From NCBI GenBank assembly GCA_964422865.1, contig CAYRCU010000011.1, positions 1-30,812 on the forward strand: 30,812 nt of DNA, read 5' to 3'. The first letter of the stretch is position 1. Every line of letters starts with the position of its first letter. Positions 22,341 to 29,358 of the stretch are shown here, piece after piece. Made by a program: the position numbers and the translations under genes. This stretch comes from CAYRCU01 sp964422865 (GTDB taxonomy: Bacteria; Patescibacteriota; Microgenomatia; UBA8517). The notes under the pieces were generated by a model that did not search any database, had not been told where the DNA came from, and was given only the letters and a program-made list of their open reading frames with translations.

Positions 22341-22621
22341 TTTTTTGAACCTTTCTTCTCTCCAAAAATTGCAATACTTTCCTTTTCTTTTAATTCTACA
22401 AAAGCTTTTTTTCTTGCTTTTGAAGTATAGGGTTTGTTGAGTTTTCTTTTTCGCTCACCTTTGTAGTTAATAACTCTGACCTTTGTAACGTGAACACCGA
22501 AGGCTAAGCTAATGAGCTTTGCTATATCCGGTTTTCTTAGTTTTACCGGCACCCAAAAAGTATATTTACCTTCGCGGGCATCTTTCATGCTTTTTTCTGT
22601 AAGAATTGGGATTAACTTCAT
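22337..22621 (-). CDS. rplW: Ribosomal protein uL23
   Basis: The 94-residue protein at the tunnel exit docks trigger factor and SRP. It has PILTEKSMKDAREGKYTFWV, the helix RKPDIAKLISLAFGVHVTKVR and the NYKGERKRK loop. It overlaps rplD by ATGA. Confidence 0.95.
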   Translation of the reverse strand: MKLIPILTEKSMKDAREGKYTFWVPVKLRKPDIAKLISLAFGVHVTKVRVINYKGERKRKLNKPYTSKARKKAFVELKEKESIAIFGEKKGSKK

Positions 22622-23241
22622 TTTTTATCTACTTTTTTCTTAAATACTTCCGAGTCAATTACCAAAATGCCTCCAAAATATATTATGTGTGCGTTTAAAT
22701 TGTCGAAAAGTATGATCTGAAGGTTTGGAATGTTTCTAAAGAATTTTTTGGAGTTAAGAGACTTCTTTGAAAGAACTATTGTGAATCTTTTGTTTTCCTT
22801 TGAAATTGTGTCGAGAAGTTTTTGTGCTTCTTTGGTTTTTTTTATGGATGAAATGGATGAAACTGCGTAAACTTTTTTGTCCTTTAACTTTTGAGAAAGA
22901 GCTATTGATAAGGCTTTGGTGCGAATTGCTTTTGGGAGAGTCAAAACTCTTTTTAAACCATCCGGACCGTGAGCCAAGCCTCCGCCGACAAAGATATTTG
23001 GAGTTCTTGCTCCGTGTCGAGCTTTACCTGTACCCTTTTGCTTGTACCACTTGGATTTTGTACGAGAGACTTCACTCCTGGTTTGTTTTAAAACTTGCCC
23101 GACATGGCTTCTTGCCCTATAGACATGGAGTGCTTGCGTGAGCAATGTTGGGTTTTCTTTTTCACCGAAAAGCTCTTTTGGAGCCGTGATGGGTGTTGTT
23201 TTTTTACTTGTTTTAGCTGAAATAGTAATTATTTTATTCAT
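22618..23241 (-). CDS. rplD: Ribosomal protein uL4
   Basis: In E. coli this 50S protein also represses the S10 operon by binding its leader. The tunnel loop KWYKQKGTGKARHGARTPNIFVGGG is clear, along with the preceding RSEVSRTKS and HGPDGLKRVLTLPKAIRTKALS. I start at ATG 23241 (MNKIITISAKTS, 207 residues), which overlaps the rplC stop (ATGAATAA). A longer TTG-start frame to 23271 is less likely. Confidence 0.96.
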   Translation of the reverse strand: MNKIITISAKTSKKTTPITAPKELFGEKENPTLLTQALHVYRARSHVGQVLKQTRSEVSRTKSKWYKQKGTGKARHGARTPNIFVGGGLAHGPDGLKRVLTLPKAIRTKALSIALSQKLKDKKVYAVSSISSIKKTKEAQKLLDTISKENKRFTIVLSKKSLNSKKFFRNIPNLQIILFDNLNAHIIYFGGILVIDSEVFKKKVDKK

Positions 23242-23893
23242 TTTTGTTTTCTTTTTTAGCCTTTTTAACAAGATTAATTATTACAAGACTTTCGGGACGA
23301 CCCGGAATGGGACCTGAAATCATTAGCTCGTTTTTTTTCGGATTAACTGAAACTATTTTAAGACCTTTGACGGTTTTTCTTTCACCACCCATACGACCGG
23401 CCATTTTTTTACCTTTCCAAACGCGACCCGGATCCGTACCTTGGCCAATTGAACCTGGAGCCCTTTGGCGATCTGATTGACCATGGGTTCTTGGTCCTCC
23501 TGCAAATCCCCAGCGCTTTACTACCCCGGCAAAGCCTTTTCCCTTGGATGTTCCGGTAACCGTCACGTCATCTCCTTCAGAAAAAATGTCGGAGACTTTT
23601 ACTTCGTCTCCTACTTTGGCTTCCGAGATGCTTTCAAGCCTGATTTCGCGGATAAATCTCGGATATGTGTTGTTATTTTTTACTTTCTTGAGGTGGCCAC
23701 GGAGAGGTTTTGTTGTGTTTTTTGCTTTCTTATCTCCAAATCCTAATTGGACGGCGTTATAGCCGTCTTTATTTTTCTTTTTGACTTGAGTGATGACACA
23801 GGGCCCAGCTTTTACCACGGTTACAGGGACCCTTCTGTTTTTTATAAAAGCTTGGGTCATTCCAATTTTTTTGCCGAGAATAGAACTTATCAT
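23234..23893 (-). CDS. rplC: Ribosomal protein uL3
   Basis: The 219-residue protein helps organise the peptidyl transferase centre. It has GKKIGMTQAF at the start, GTSKGKGFAGVVKRWGFAGGPRTHG, then PGSIGQGTDPGRVWKGKKMAGRMG, keeping the Gln that PrmB methylates in E. coli. The start at 23893 follows the leader hairpin by 9 nt and has no clear Shine-Dalgarno. It is the first gene of a transcription unit with its own promoter. Confidence 0.97.
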   Translation of the reverse strand: MISSILGKKIGMTQAFIKNRRVPVTVVKAGPCVITQVKKKNKDGYNAVQLGFGDKKAKNTTKPLRGHLKKVKNNNTYPRFIREIRLESISEAKVGDEVKVSDIFSEGDDVTVTGTSKGKGFAGVVKRWGFAGGPRTHGQSDRQRAPGSIGQGTDPGRVWKGKKMAGRMGGERKTVKGLKIVSVNPKKNELMISGPIPGRPESLVIINLVKKAKKENKNE

Positions 23894-23902
23894 CTTTGAA
23901 CC

Positions 23903-23924
23903 AAAAAAAAACGCCCAGAGGCGT
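23903..23924 (-). terminator. Terminator-like hairpin in the rplC leader (possible attenuator)
   Basis: On the minus strand, ACGCC-TCTG-GGCGT is followed at once by a run of T (23903-23910). It looks like a compact intrinsic terminator. It ends 9 nt before the rplC ATG and lies downstream of the promoter at 23991-24019. It therefore could stop both read-through from the methyltransferase gene and new rplC transcripts, which is the layout of an attenuator. Confidence 0.7.
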
Positions 23925-23945
23925 ATATTGCTCTCTTTTTAAATA

Positions 23946-24007
23946 AACTACTTAACTAGAGGAGACGAACAACCTCCATATGTGAGTGGAATTATAGCAA
24001 AGTAGTT
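23946..24007. repeat. Inverted repeat spanning the rplC promoter and leader
   Basis: AACTACTT (23946-23953) and AAGTAGTT (24000-24007) are perfect 8-bp inverted copies with centres 54 nt apart. One copy lies in the -35/-10 spacer and the other in the leader, so they cannot pair in RNA made from this promoter. They could be a two-site operator or chance. Confidence 0.3.
23956..23979 (-). promoter_or_regulatory. Possible 7-codon leader ORF (MEVVRLL)
   Basis: ATG at 23979 begins seven codons ending with TAG at 23956-23958, in the rplC leader between promoter and hairpin. The ATG is only about 11 nt from the -10 box, so it would be nearly leaderless. Its position before a terminator fits translation-dependent attenuation, but so short an ORF may be chance. 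Confidence 0.3.
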
Positions 24008-24019
24008 GAGCTCGTGCAA
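23991..24019 (-). promoter_or_regulatory. Strong promoter of the rplC unit
   Basis: On the minus strand there is TTGCAC, a 17-nt spacer, then consensus TATAAT with an extended -10 TGC. The start would fall near 23984, giving a leader of about 90 nt before rplC. The -35 begins 7 nt after the methyltransferase stop. Confidence 0.85.
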
Positions 24020-24025
24020 GTAAAG

Positions 24026-24577
24026 TCAGGGCTGCAAAAGAACGAAGAATTCCTGATTTTTGGCTCGACCACCTAAGATTGGTGATTCTTTTATTTTGAC
24101 TACTTTTACCCCCAGGTTTTTTATATCTTTTATTGTTTTTTCTAAGACTTCTTTGACTTTGTCGTCTTTTAATTTACCTGAATGAACAAGCCTTTTGTCG
24201 GCTTCATAGTGCGGCTTAATAAGAGAAATTATTATCCCGTCGGGAGCTAAATTTTTCAGAGCATTCGGCAGGATTTTTAGTTGCCTGGTCCAGCCTGTGT
24301 CTATCGTGATAATATCCATTTTTTCGGGCAATGACACATGCATTGCATTTGTCCGCTCCATTACCACTACCTTGGCATTGTTTCTTAAGTTCCAATCAAG
24401 CTCGCCATAGGCCGTATCTACCGCATAAACTCGTTTGGCACCACTTTGTAACAAACAGTCTACAAAACCACCTGTGGAAGATCCAAAATCCGCACATATT
24501 TTTTCTTTTGTGTCTACTTGGAATTTTTTAATTGCCGTTTGCAGTTTTTCCCCTCCTCGCGAAACAAATTTTCCCAT
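24026..24577 (-). CDS. TlyA-like (FtsJ-fold) rRNA 2'-O-methyltransferase without S4 domain
   Basis: The 183-residue product matches the methyltransferase half of TlyA: VSRGGEKLQTA near the start, SAM motif I DFGSSTGGF (30-38), AVDTAYGELDWNLRN (52-66), MERTNAM, and ITIDTGW. Candidate K-D-K-E catalytic residues are Lys11, Asp93, Lys121 (SLIKPHYEA) and Glu176. TlyA proteins use SAM to methylate a ribose 2'-O in 16S helix 44 and 23S helix 69. The usual N-terminal S4 RNA-binding domain is missing; the rpsJ stop lies only 9 nt before the ATG, so there is no room for it. The gene sits inside the S10 cluster between rpsJ and rplC, an unusual place that fits a ribosome-modifying role. Exact target unknown. 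Confidence 0.88.
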   Translation of the reverse strand: MGKFVSRGGEKLQTAIKKFQVDTKEKICADFGSSTGGFVDCLLQSGAKRVYAVDTAYGELDWNLRNNAKVVVMERTNAMHVSLPEKMDIITIDTGWTRQLKILPNALKNLAPDGIIISLIKPHYEADKRLVHSGKLKDDKVKEVLEKTIKDIKNLGVKVVKIKESPILGGRAKNQEFFVLLQP

Positions 24578-24586
24578 TAGTTAAGG

Positions 24587-24895
24587 TCACATTTTTACTT
24601 CGATGGAGACACCTGCAGGAAGGTCAAGGCTTGAGAGGCTGTCAATTGTGCGGTTTGTGGGGTCAAGAATATCTATAAGACGTTTGTGGACAAGTACCTC
24701 AAAGTGTTCTTGAGCGTCTTTATGCTTAAATGGAGATTCTAAAACCGGGATGAGAGTGCGCTTGGTTGGAAGGGGTATGGGTCCTAATACTTTTGCACCA
24801 GTAGCCATCGCTGTATCTAAGATTTTGGCTGCTGCCTCATCTATGACGCGATGGTCGTAGCTTTTGAGCTTTACTCGAATTCTACCGGTTGGCAT
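24587..24895 (-). CDS. rpsJ: Ribosomal protein uS10
   Basis: The 102-residue head protein also acts as NusE in antitermination. It has RIRVKLKSYDHRVIDEAA, the GPIPLPTKRTLIPVLESPFKHKDAQEHFE core and KRLIDILDPT. The length is normal. It lies 28 nt after tuf with no separate promoter that I can see. Normally rplC would follow; here the methyltransferase gene intervenes. Confidence 0.97.
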   Translation of the reverse strand: MPTGRIRVKLKSYDHRVIDEAAAKILDTAMATGAKVLGPIPLPTKRTLIPVLESPFKHKDAQEHFEVLVHKRLIDILDPTNRTIDSLSSLDLPAGVSIEVKM

Positions 24896-24923
24896 AATGC
24901 AAAAAGTGCGAAAGGGATTTTTC

Positions 24924-26123
24924 TTATTTTATGATTTTACTTATAACCCCGGCTCCTACGGTTGATCCGCCCTCACGGATGGCAAACCGCTGACCCTCCT
25001 CCATGGCAACTGGAGTGATAAGCTTCACTATCATTTTTGCGTTGTCACCCGGCATTACCATTTCAATTCCCTTAGGAAGTGACACTTCACCTGTAACGTC
25101 GGCTGTTCTGATGAAGAACTGAGGCTTATACCCGCTGAAGAACGGAGTGTGACGGCCGCCCTCTTCTTTTGAAAGGATGTAAACTTCTGCTTCAAATTCG
25201 GAGTGCGGGGTAACTGAGCCCGGTTTTGCAAGAACCTGACCTCTTTCTACTTGATTTTTTTCAACTCCCCTTAGAAGAACTCCAACATTGTCACCCGCAA
25301 CTGTTTCGTCCAGAGTTTTTCTGAACATTTCAAGCCCTGTAACCACTATTTTTTGAGTTTCTTTGATACCAACCACTTCAATTTCTTCGTTTACCTTGAG
25401 AGTTCCTCGCTCGACCCTGCCTGTTACAACGGTACCTCTGCCCTTGATTGAGAAAACGTCCTCGACGGGCATTAGGAAAGGCTTGTCTGTTTCACGCTTT
25501 GGTTCCGGTATATATTCATCGACTGCTTTCATAAGCTCCAGGATTTGCTTTTCTGCTTCCGGATCGCCGTTGAGAGCTTTTAGAGCTGAGCCTTTGATTA
25601 CCGGAACTTTGTCACCCGGGAAATCATACTTTTTGAGAAGTTCTCTAATTTCTTCCTCGACAAGATCGATAATGTCCGGATCATCCACTGTGTCGGTTTT
25701 GTTTAGGAAAACTACGAGGGCCGGAACATTTACCTGACGGGCAAGAATAACGTGCTCCTGTGTTTGGGGCATCTTCCCGTCCGCAGCCGAAACCACAAGA
25801 ATTGCGCCATCCATTTGTGCGGCACCCGTAATCATATTTTTGATGTAATCCGCGTGGCCCGGTGCATCGATGTGAGCATAGTGCCTCTTATCTGTTTCGT
25901 ATTCAACGTGTGTGATATTGATTGTAACTCCTCTTTCGCGCTCTTCCGGGGCGTTGTCAATATCTTCAAACTTATATGCTTTGGATGTGTTACCCGGTTG
26001 CTTGGAAAGAACCGTGGAGATGGCTGCGGTTAATGTGGTTTTGCCATGATCGACGTGGCCGATCGTGCCGATGTTTACGTGAGGCTTGGTTCTTTCGAAT
26101 TTTTGTTTTTTGTCTGCTGCCAT
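24924..26123 (-). CDS. tuf: Elongation factor Tu
   Basis: This GTPase delivers aminoacyl-tRNA to the ribosome. The 399-residue protein has G1 GHVDHGKT (22-29), the switch I RGVTINI (64-70), G3 DAPGH (86-90), G4 NKTD (141-144) and G5 GSALKAL. It also has the domain 2/3 motifs RGTVVTGRVERG and PGDNAKMIVKL. The length is typical. It has its own promoter and leader in the 98-nt gap after fusA. Confidence 0.98.
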   Translation of the reverse strand: MAADKKQKFERTKPHVNIGTIGHVDHGKTTLTAAISTVLSKQPGNTSKAYKFEDIDNAPEERERGVTINITHVEYETDKRHYAHIDAPGHADYIKNMITGAAQMDGAILVVSAADGKMPQTQEHVILARQVNVPALVVFLNKTDTVDDPDIIDLVEEEIRELLKKYDFPGDKVPVIKGSALKALNGDPEAEKQILELMKAVDEYIPEPKRETDKPFLMPVEDVFSIKGRGTVVTGRVERGTLKVNEEIEVVGIKETQKIVVTGLEMFRKTLDETVAGDNVGVLLRGVEKNQVERGQVLAKPGSVTPHSEFEAEVYILSKEEGGRHTPFFSGYKPQFFIRTADVTGEVSLPKGIEMVMPGDNAKMIVKLITPVAMEEGQRFAIREGGSTVGAGVISKIIK

Positions 26124-26158
26124 GATTGTATTCTATTTGTTTTATTGAGAAAAATCAA

Positions 26159-26175
26159 TTCCGGCAAAACCGGAA
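26159..26175 (-). terminator. Hairpin with T-rich tail in the tuf leader
   Basis: On the minus strand TTCCGG-TTTTG-CCGGAA (6-bp stem) is followed by TTGATTTTT. It lies 10 nt after the tuf -10 box and 36 nt before the ATG. It could end the fusA transcript, attenuate tuf, or protect the mRNA 5' end. The T-run is interrupted, so termination may be partial. Confidence 0.5.
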
Positions 26176-26184
26176 CTAACGCGT

Positions 26185-26213
26185 ATTATTACAGGCTCAA
26201 AATTCTCTGTCAA
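26185..26213 (-). promoter_or_regulatory. Strong promoter of tuf
   Basis: On the minus strand there is consensus TTGACA, a 17-nt spacer, then AATAAT with an extended TG (TGTAATAAT). The -35 lies 8 nt after the fusA stop. The leader to tuf is about 55 nt. Confidence 0.8.
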
Positions 26214-26221
26214 GGGGCAAG

Positions 26222-28381
26222 TTATTTTGATTCAAGTTTTTTTGAAATGAGTTTTTCGGTGATGTTTGCGGGAACTTCTTCATAATGGCTGGGTTCAATA
26301 TATGCGCTTGCTCTACCCTGAGAGATGGAGCGAAGTTTTGTGGCATATCCTGAGAGTTCAGCCAGTGGTGCGAGAGCTCTAATTGCAGTTAAAATTCCCA
26401 TAGATTCCGTGCCTTGAATTTGGGCACGCTTGCTTGAAAGGTCTCCTATTATGTCTCCCATGAACTCCTCCGGAGTGCTTACTTCTATCTTTACAATAGG
26501 TTCAAGAAGAACGAGATCCGCTGACTTTGCTGCGTTTTCAAGGGCCATGGATCCTGCGATTTTAAAGGCGATTTCACTTGAGTCGACTTCATGATATGTG
26601 CCGTCGTAGACTACCACTCTCATATCTACCATTGGGAAACCGGCCAGAATGCCGTTTTCCATTTTTTCAACAACACCTTTTTGAATTGAAGAGATGTACT
26701 CGGAAGGAATGGCTCCACCTTTGACTTCTGATTTGAACTCAAAACCCTCTCCGCGCCCCAAAGGCTCAATTCGCAAGAAACAGTGTCCGTATTGACCTCT
26801 GCCACCGGTTTGTTTGATGTATTTTCCTTCTCCCTCGACGATTTTTTTAATTGTTTCTTTATACGCCACTTGAGGAGCTCCTGTTGTTGCTTCGACACCA
26901 AATTCGCGCTTCATGCGATCTACTAGAATTTCGAGCTGAAGCTCTCCCATGCCTGAAATTATTGTTTGGCCGGTTTCATGATCCGATTTGATTTTAAACG
27001 TCGGATCTTCATCTGAAAGCTTGTTTAAGGCTAAACCCATTCTCTCCTGATCCTGCTTTGTGGCGGGTTCTATGGCTAAGCTGATAACCGGGTCCGGAAA
27101 AGTGATGGATTCAAGAAGAATGGGGTGTGCGGAATCACAGATTGTGTTTCCTGTTGTAAGATTTTTGCTTCCCACTACTGCTACAATCTCCCCTGAAAAA
27201 GCTTCGTCAATTAACTCTCTTTGATCGGCGTGCATAAGAACAAGTTTTCCAATTCTTTCCGTGGCTTGTTTTGATGAGTTATAAACGTTGGAGCCGGCTT
27301 TAATAGTCCCTGAGTAAATACGGACATAGACGAGGCGACCCACGTGAGGATCCGTAACGACCTTGAAGGCAAGGCCGCTGAAGGGAGCTTCATTTTTTCT
27401 TTCGCGTACTTCTTTTTCCCCTGTTTTCGGGTTTTCTCCCTCAATTGGAGGAATATCAATCGGAGAAGGAAGAAACTCAACTGCCGCATTTAATAAAAGC
27501 TGGACTGTGGCTGTACGATTATCACCACCTAAAATAGGAAAGAATTTGCCTGTAATTACACCTTTTCTCACAGCTGTTTTTATATCTTCTTCTGTAAGCT
27601 CCTGCCCTTCGAGATACTTCTCGAGAGCTGTGTCATCAAATTCTGCCACTTTCTCAATCAATTTTTCGCGATACATCTTTGCTTTTTTGAGAAGATTTGC
27701 GGGGATTTCTTCTTCCGTAAGCTTGTTGTCTTCGATACTTTTATAGGTCAAGGCTTTCATGCTGATTAAATCAACAACACCGTGAAGGTCGTGCTCTTCT
27801 CCGATTGGAATTTGGATGGGAGCAGCGTTTTTTGTGAGACGTTCTTGAATTGATTTCAGGCTCCCTTCAAAATCTGCACCTATGAGATTGAGTTTATTTA
27901 AAATGCAGATTCGCGGGACATTATATTTGTTTGCTTGACGCCAGACCGTCTCAGATTGAGACTCAACACCGGTTCGGCCATCAAAAACCATGATTGCTCC
28001 GTCCAAGACTCTTAAAGAGCGCTCGACTTCGGCTGTAAAGTCGATATGACCCGGAGTGTCAATAATATTTATTCTATATTCTCCTTTGTTGACCGAAGAC
28101 TTTTTTTCCAAATTCCAAAAGGTTGTAATTGCCGCGGAAACAATGGTAATTCCACGCTCTCTTTCTTGCTCCATCCAATCTGTGACGGTGGTTCCTTCGT
28201 CGACAGAACCGTGTTTATAGGTTTTTCCTGTCTCAAAAAGGATTCGTTCGGTGGTTGTAGTCTTCCCGGCGTCTATGTGTGCGATAATCCCAATATTTCG
28301 GATTTTTTCGTACGGGATATTGCGGTTTTTTGTAACCGTACTTGCTAAAGCTGATTTTTTCTTTGTTTCTTGTGCCGCCAT
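26222..28381 (-). CDS. fusA: Elongation factor G
   Basis: This translocation GTPase has 719 residues, with an N-terminal extension of about 25. G1 is AHIDAGKTT (34-42), switch I EQERERGITI (71-80) and G3 DTPGH (108-112). Domain IV carries the usual GGRGQYGH. Two guanine-binding motifs are changed: G4, normally NKMD, is NKLN (162-165, codon AAT at 27887-27889), and the usual G5 GSA region reads GGDNRTATV (285-293). The rest of the protein is intact, so it is surely an EF-G. Its place after rpsG is standard. Confidence 0.97.
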   Translation of the reverse strand: MAAQETKKKSALASTVTKNRNIPYEKIRNIGIIAHIDAGKTTTTERILFETGKTYKHGSVDEGTTVTDWMEQERERGITIVSAAITTFWNLEKKSSVNKGEYRINIIDTPGHIDFTAEVERSLRVLDGAIMVFDGRTGVESQSETVWRQANKYNVPRICILNKLNLIGADFEGSLKSIQERLTKNAAPIQIPIGEEHDLHGVVDLISMKALTYKSIEDNKLTEEEIPANLLKKAKMYREKLIEKVAEFDDTALEKYLEGQELTEEDIKTAVRKGVITGKFFPILGGDNRTATVQLLLNAAVEFLPSPIDIPPIEGENPKTGEKEVRERKNEAPFSGLAFKVVTDPHVGRLVYVRIYSGTIKAGSNVYNSSKQATERIGKLVLMHADQRELIDEAFSGEIVAVVGSKNLTTGNTICDSAHPILLESITFPDPVISLAIEPATKQDQERMGLALNKLSDEDPTFKIKSDHETGQTIISGMGELQLEILVDRMKREFGVEATTGAPQVAYKETIKKIVEGEGKYIKQTGGRGQYGHCFLRIEPLGRGEGFEFKSEVKGGAIPSEYISSIQKGVVEKMENGILAGFPMVDMRVVVYDGTYHEVDSSEIAFKIAGSMALENAAKSADLVLLEPIVKIEVSTPEEFMGDIIGDLSSKRAQIQGTESMGILTAIRALAPLAELSGYATKLRSISQGRASAYIEPSHYEEVPANITEKLISKKLESK

Positions 28382-28393
28382 AAGAAGATTATT

Positions 28394-28873
28394 TTACCAC
28401 CTGAAGTGTGCGAATGCCCTGTTTGCCTCAGCCATTTTTTCAATTTCTTGTTTTTTCTTTATAGCTATCCCTTCCCCATTTGAGGCATCGATTATTTCTG
28501 CCGCAAGCTTGTCTGCGTAGGTATGGTATTCGGAATTTGGACGGGATCTGGCGGATTCTACAAGCCAGCGGATTGAAAGGGATTCCTGCCTGCGCCCTTT
28601 AACTGGAACGGGCACTTGGTAAGCGGCTCCTCCGATTCTTCTGGGACGAACCTCCATTACCGGTTTGATGTTTTCCAAGGCTTTCAAAAAGACTGCTGTC
28701 GGGTCCTTTTTTGTTTTTTCTTCGATTAGCTTGAAGGCGTTATAAACTTGTTTCTGGGTCACTGACTTTTTACCGTCTTTCATCGAGCGATTTATAAGCT
28801 TTGTAACTAGTACATTCCCATAAACCGGGTCCGGTTCTGTTATTCTTGGTTTTACTGATCCTTTTCTTGGCAT
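28394..28873 (-). CDS. rpsG: Ribosomal protein uS7
   Basis: The 159-residue 30S head assembly protein has the N-terminal MPRKGSVKPR, VTKLINRSMKDGKKS, the beta-hairpin region EVRPRRIGGAAYQVPVPV and SIRWLVESAR. The length is normal. It follows rpsL by 12 nt and precedes fusA by 12 nt, the normal str-operon order. Confidence 0.97.
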   Translation of the reverse strand: MPRKGSVKPRITEPDPVYGNVLVTKLINRSMKDGKKSVTQKQVYNAFKLIEEKTKKDPTAVFLKALENIKPVMEVRPRRIGGAAYQVPVPVKGRRQESLSIRWLVESARSRPNSEYHTYADKLAAEIIDASNGEGIAIKKKQEIEKMAEANRAFAHFRW

Positions 28874-28885
28874 ATTTGATGGTTT

Positions 28886-29350
28886 TTATTCAGCCGGTGC
28901 GGTTTCTGGTGTTTCGCTTACTGCTTCTTTGCTTGCTGCTGCTTGATCTTTTTTTGTACCATAACGAGAGCGAGAGGTGTGTCTGCCGACAACTCCCTTT
29001 GTGTCAAATTTTCCTCTGACCACTTGATAACGCACACCGGGGAGATCTTTAACACGACCCGAACGAACTAAGACTATTGAGTGTTCTGCCAGATTATGAC
29101 CTTCGCCCGGGATGTAGGCCGTAATTTCCTGTTTGTTTGAAAGCCTTACCCTGGCAATTTTTCTTAAAGCCGAATTGGGCTTTTTCGGAGTCATGGTTCT
29201 GACTGCAAGAACTACTCCTCTTTTAAAAGGAGAGTGATAGGTTTTATACTTTCTATCTTTGGCATTAAACCAACGCTTTAGGGCTGCTGCGTGGGCTTTT
29301 TTGGTTTGTTTTTTCCTGGGTTTTTTTACTAATTGAGATATGGTTGGCAT
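28886..29350 (-). CDS. rpsL: Ribosomal protein uS12 with extended C-terminus
   Basis: This decoding-centre protein has TPKKPNSALRK (54-64), with the Lys linked to streptomycin response, and VKDLPGVRY (100-108), with the Asp that RimO modifies in some bacteria. At 154 residues it is longer than the usual 124-140: it has the insert KRWFNAKDRKYKTYHS (25-40) and an Ala/Glu-rich acidic tail after GTKK (135-154). The usual CTRV strand reads VLAV. It starts 8 nt after rpoC. Confidence 0.96.
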   Translation of the reverse strand: MPTISQLVKKPRKKQTKKAHAAALKRWFNAKDRKYKTYHSPFKRGVVLAVRTMTPKKPNSALRKIARVRLSNKQEITAYIPGEGHNLAEHSIVLVRSGRVKDLPGVRYQVVRGKFDTKGVVGRHTSRSRYGTKKDQAAASKEAVSETPETAPAE

Positions 29351-29358
29351 ATGAATTT

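Noticed and set aside
23242..23271. TTG start for rplD
   Set aside because: The 10 added residues are only lysine/leucine from the rplC overlap; ATG 23241 fits better.
24578..24586. S4 domain of TlyA lost to a frameshift
   Set aside because: Only 9 nt separate the rpsJ stop from the ATG, and rpsJ itself is complete, so no hidden S4 coding region exists here.
25363..25737. 124-codon plus-strand ORF inside tuf
   Set aside because: Antisense to EF-Tu; no recognisable domain.
27363..27746. 127-codon plus-strand ORF inside fusA
   Set aside because: Antisense to an intact EF-G, with Ser/Phe-rich composition typical of a shadow frame.
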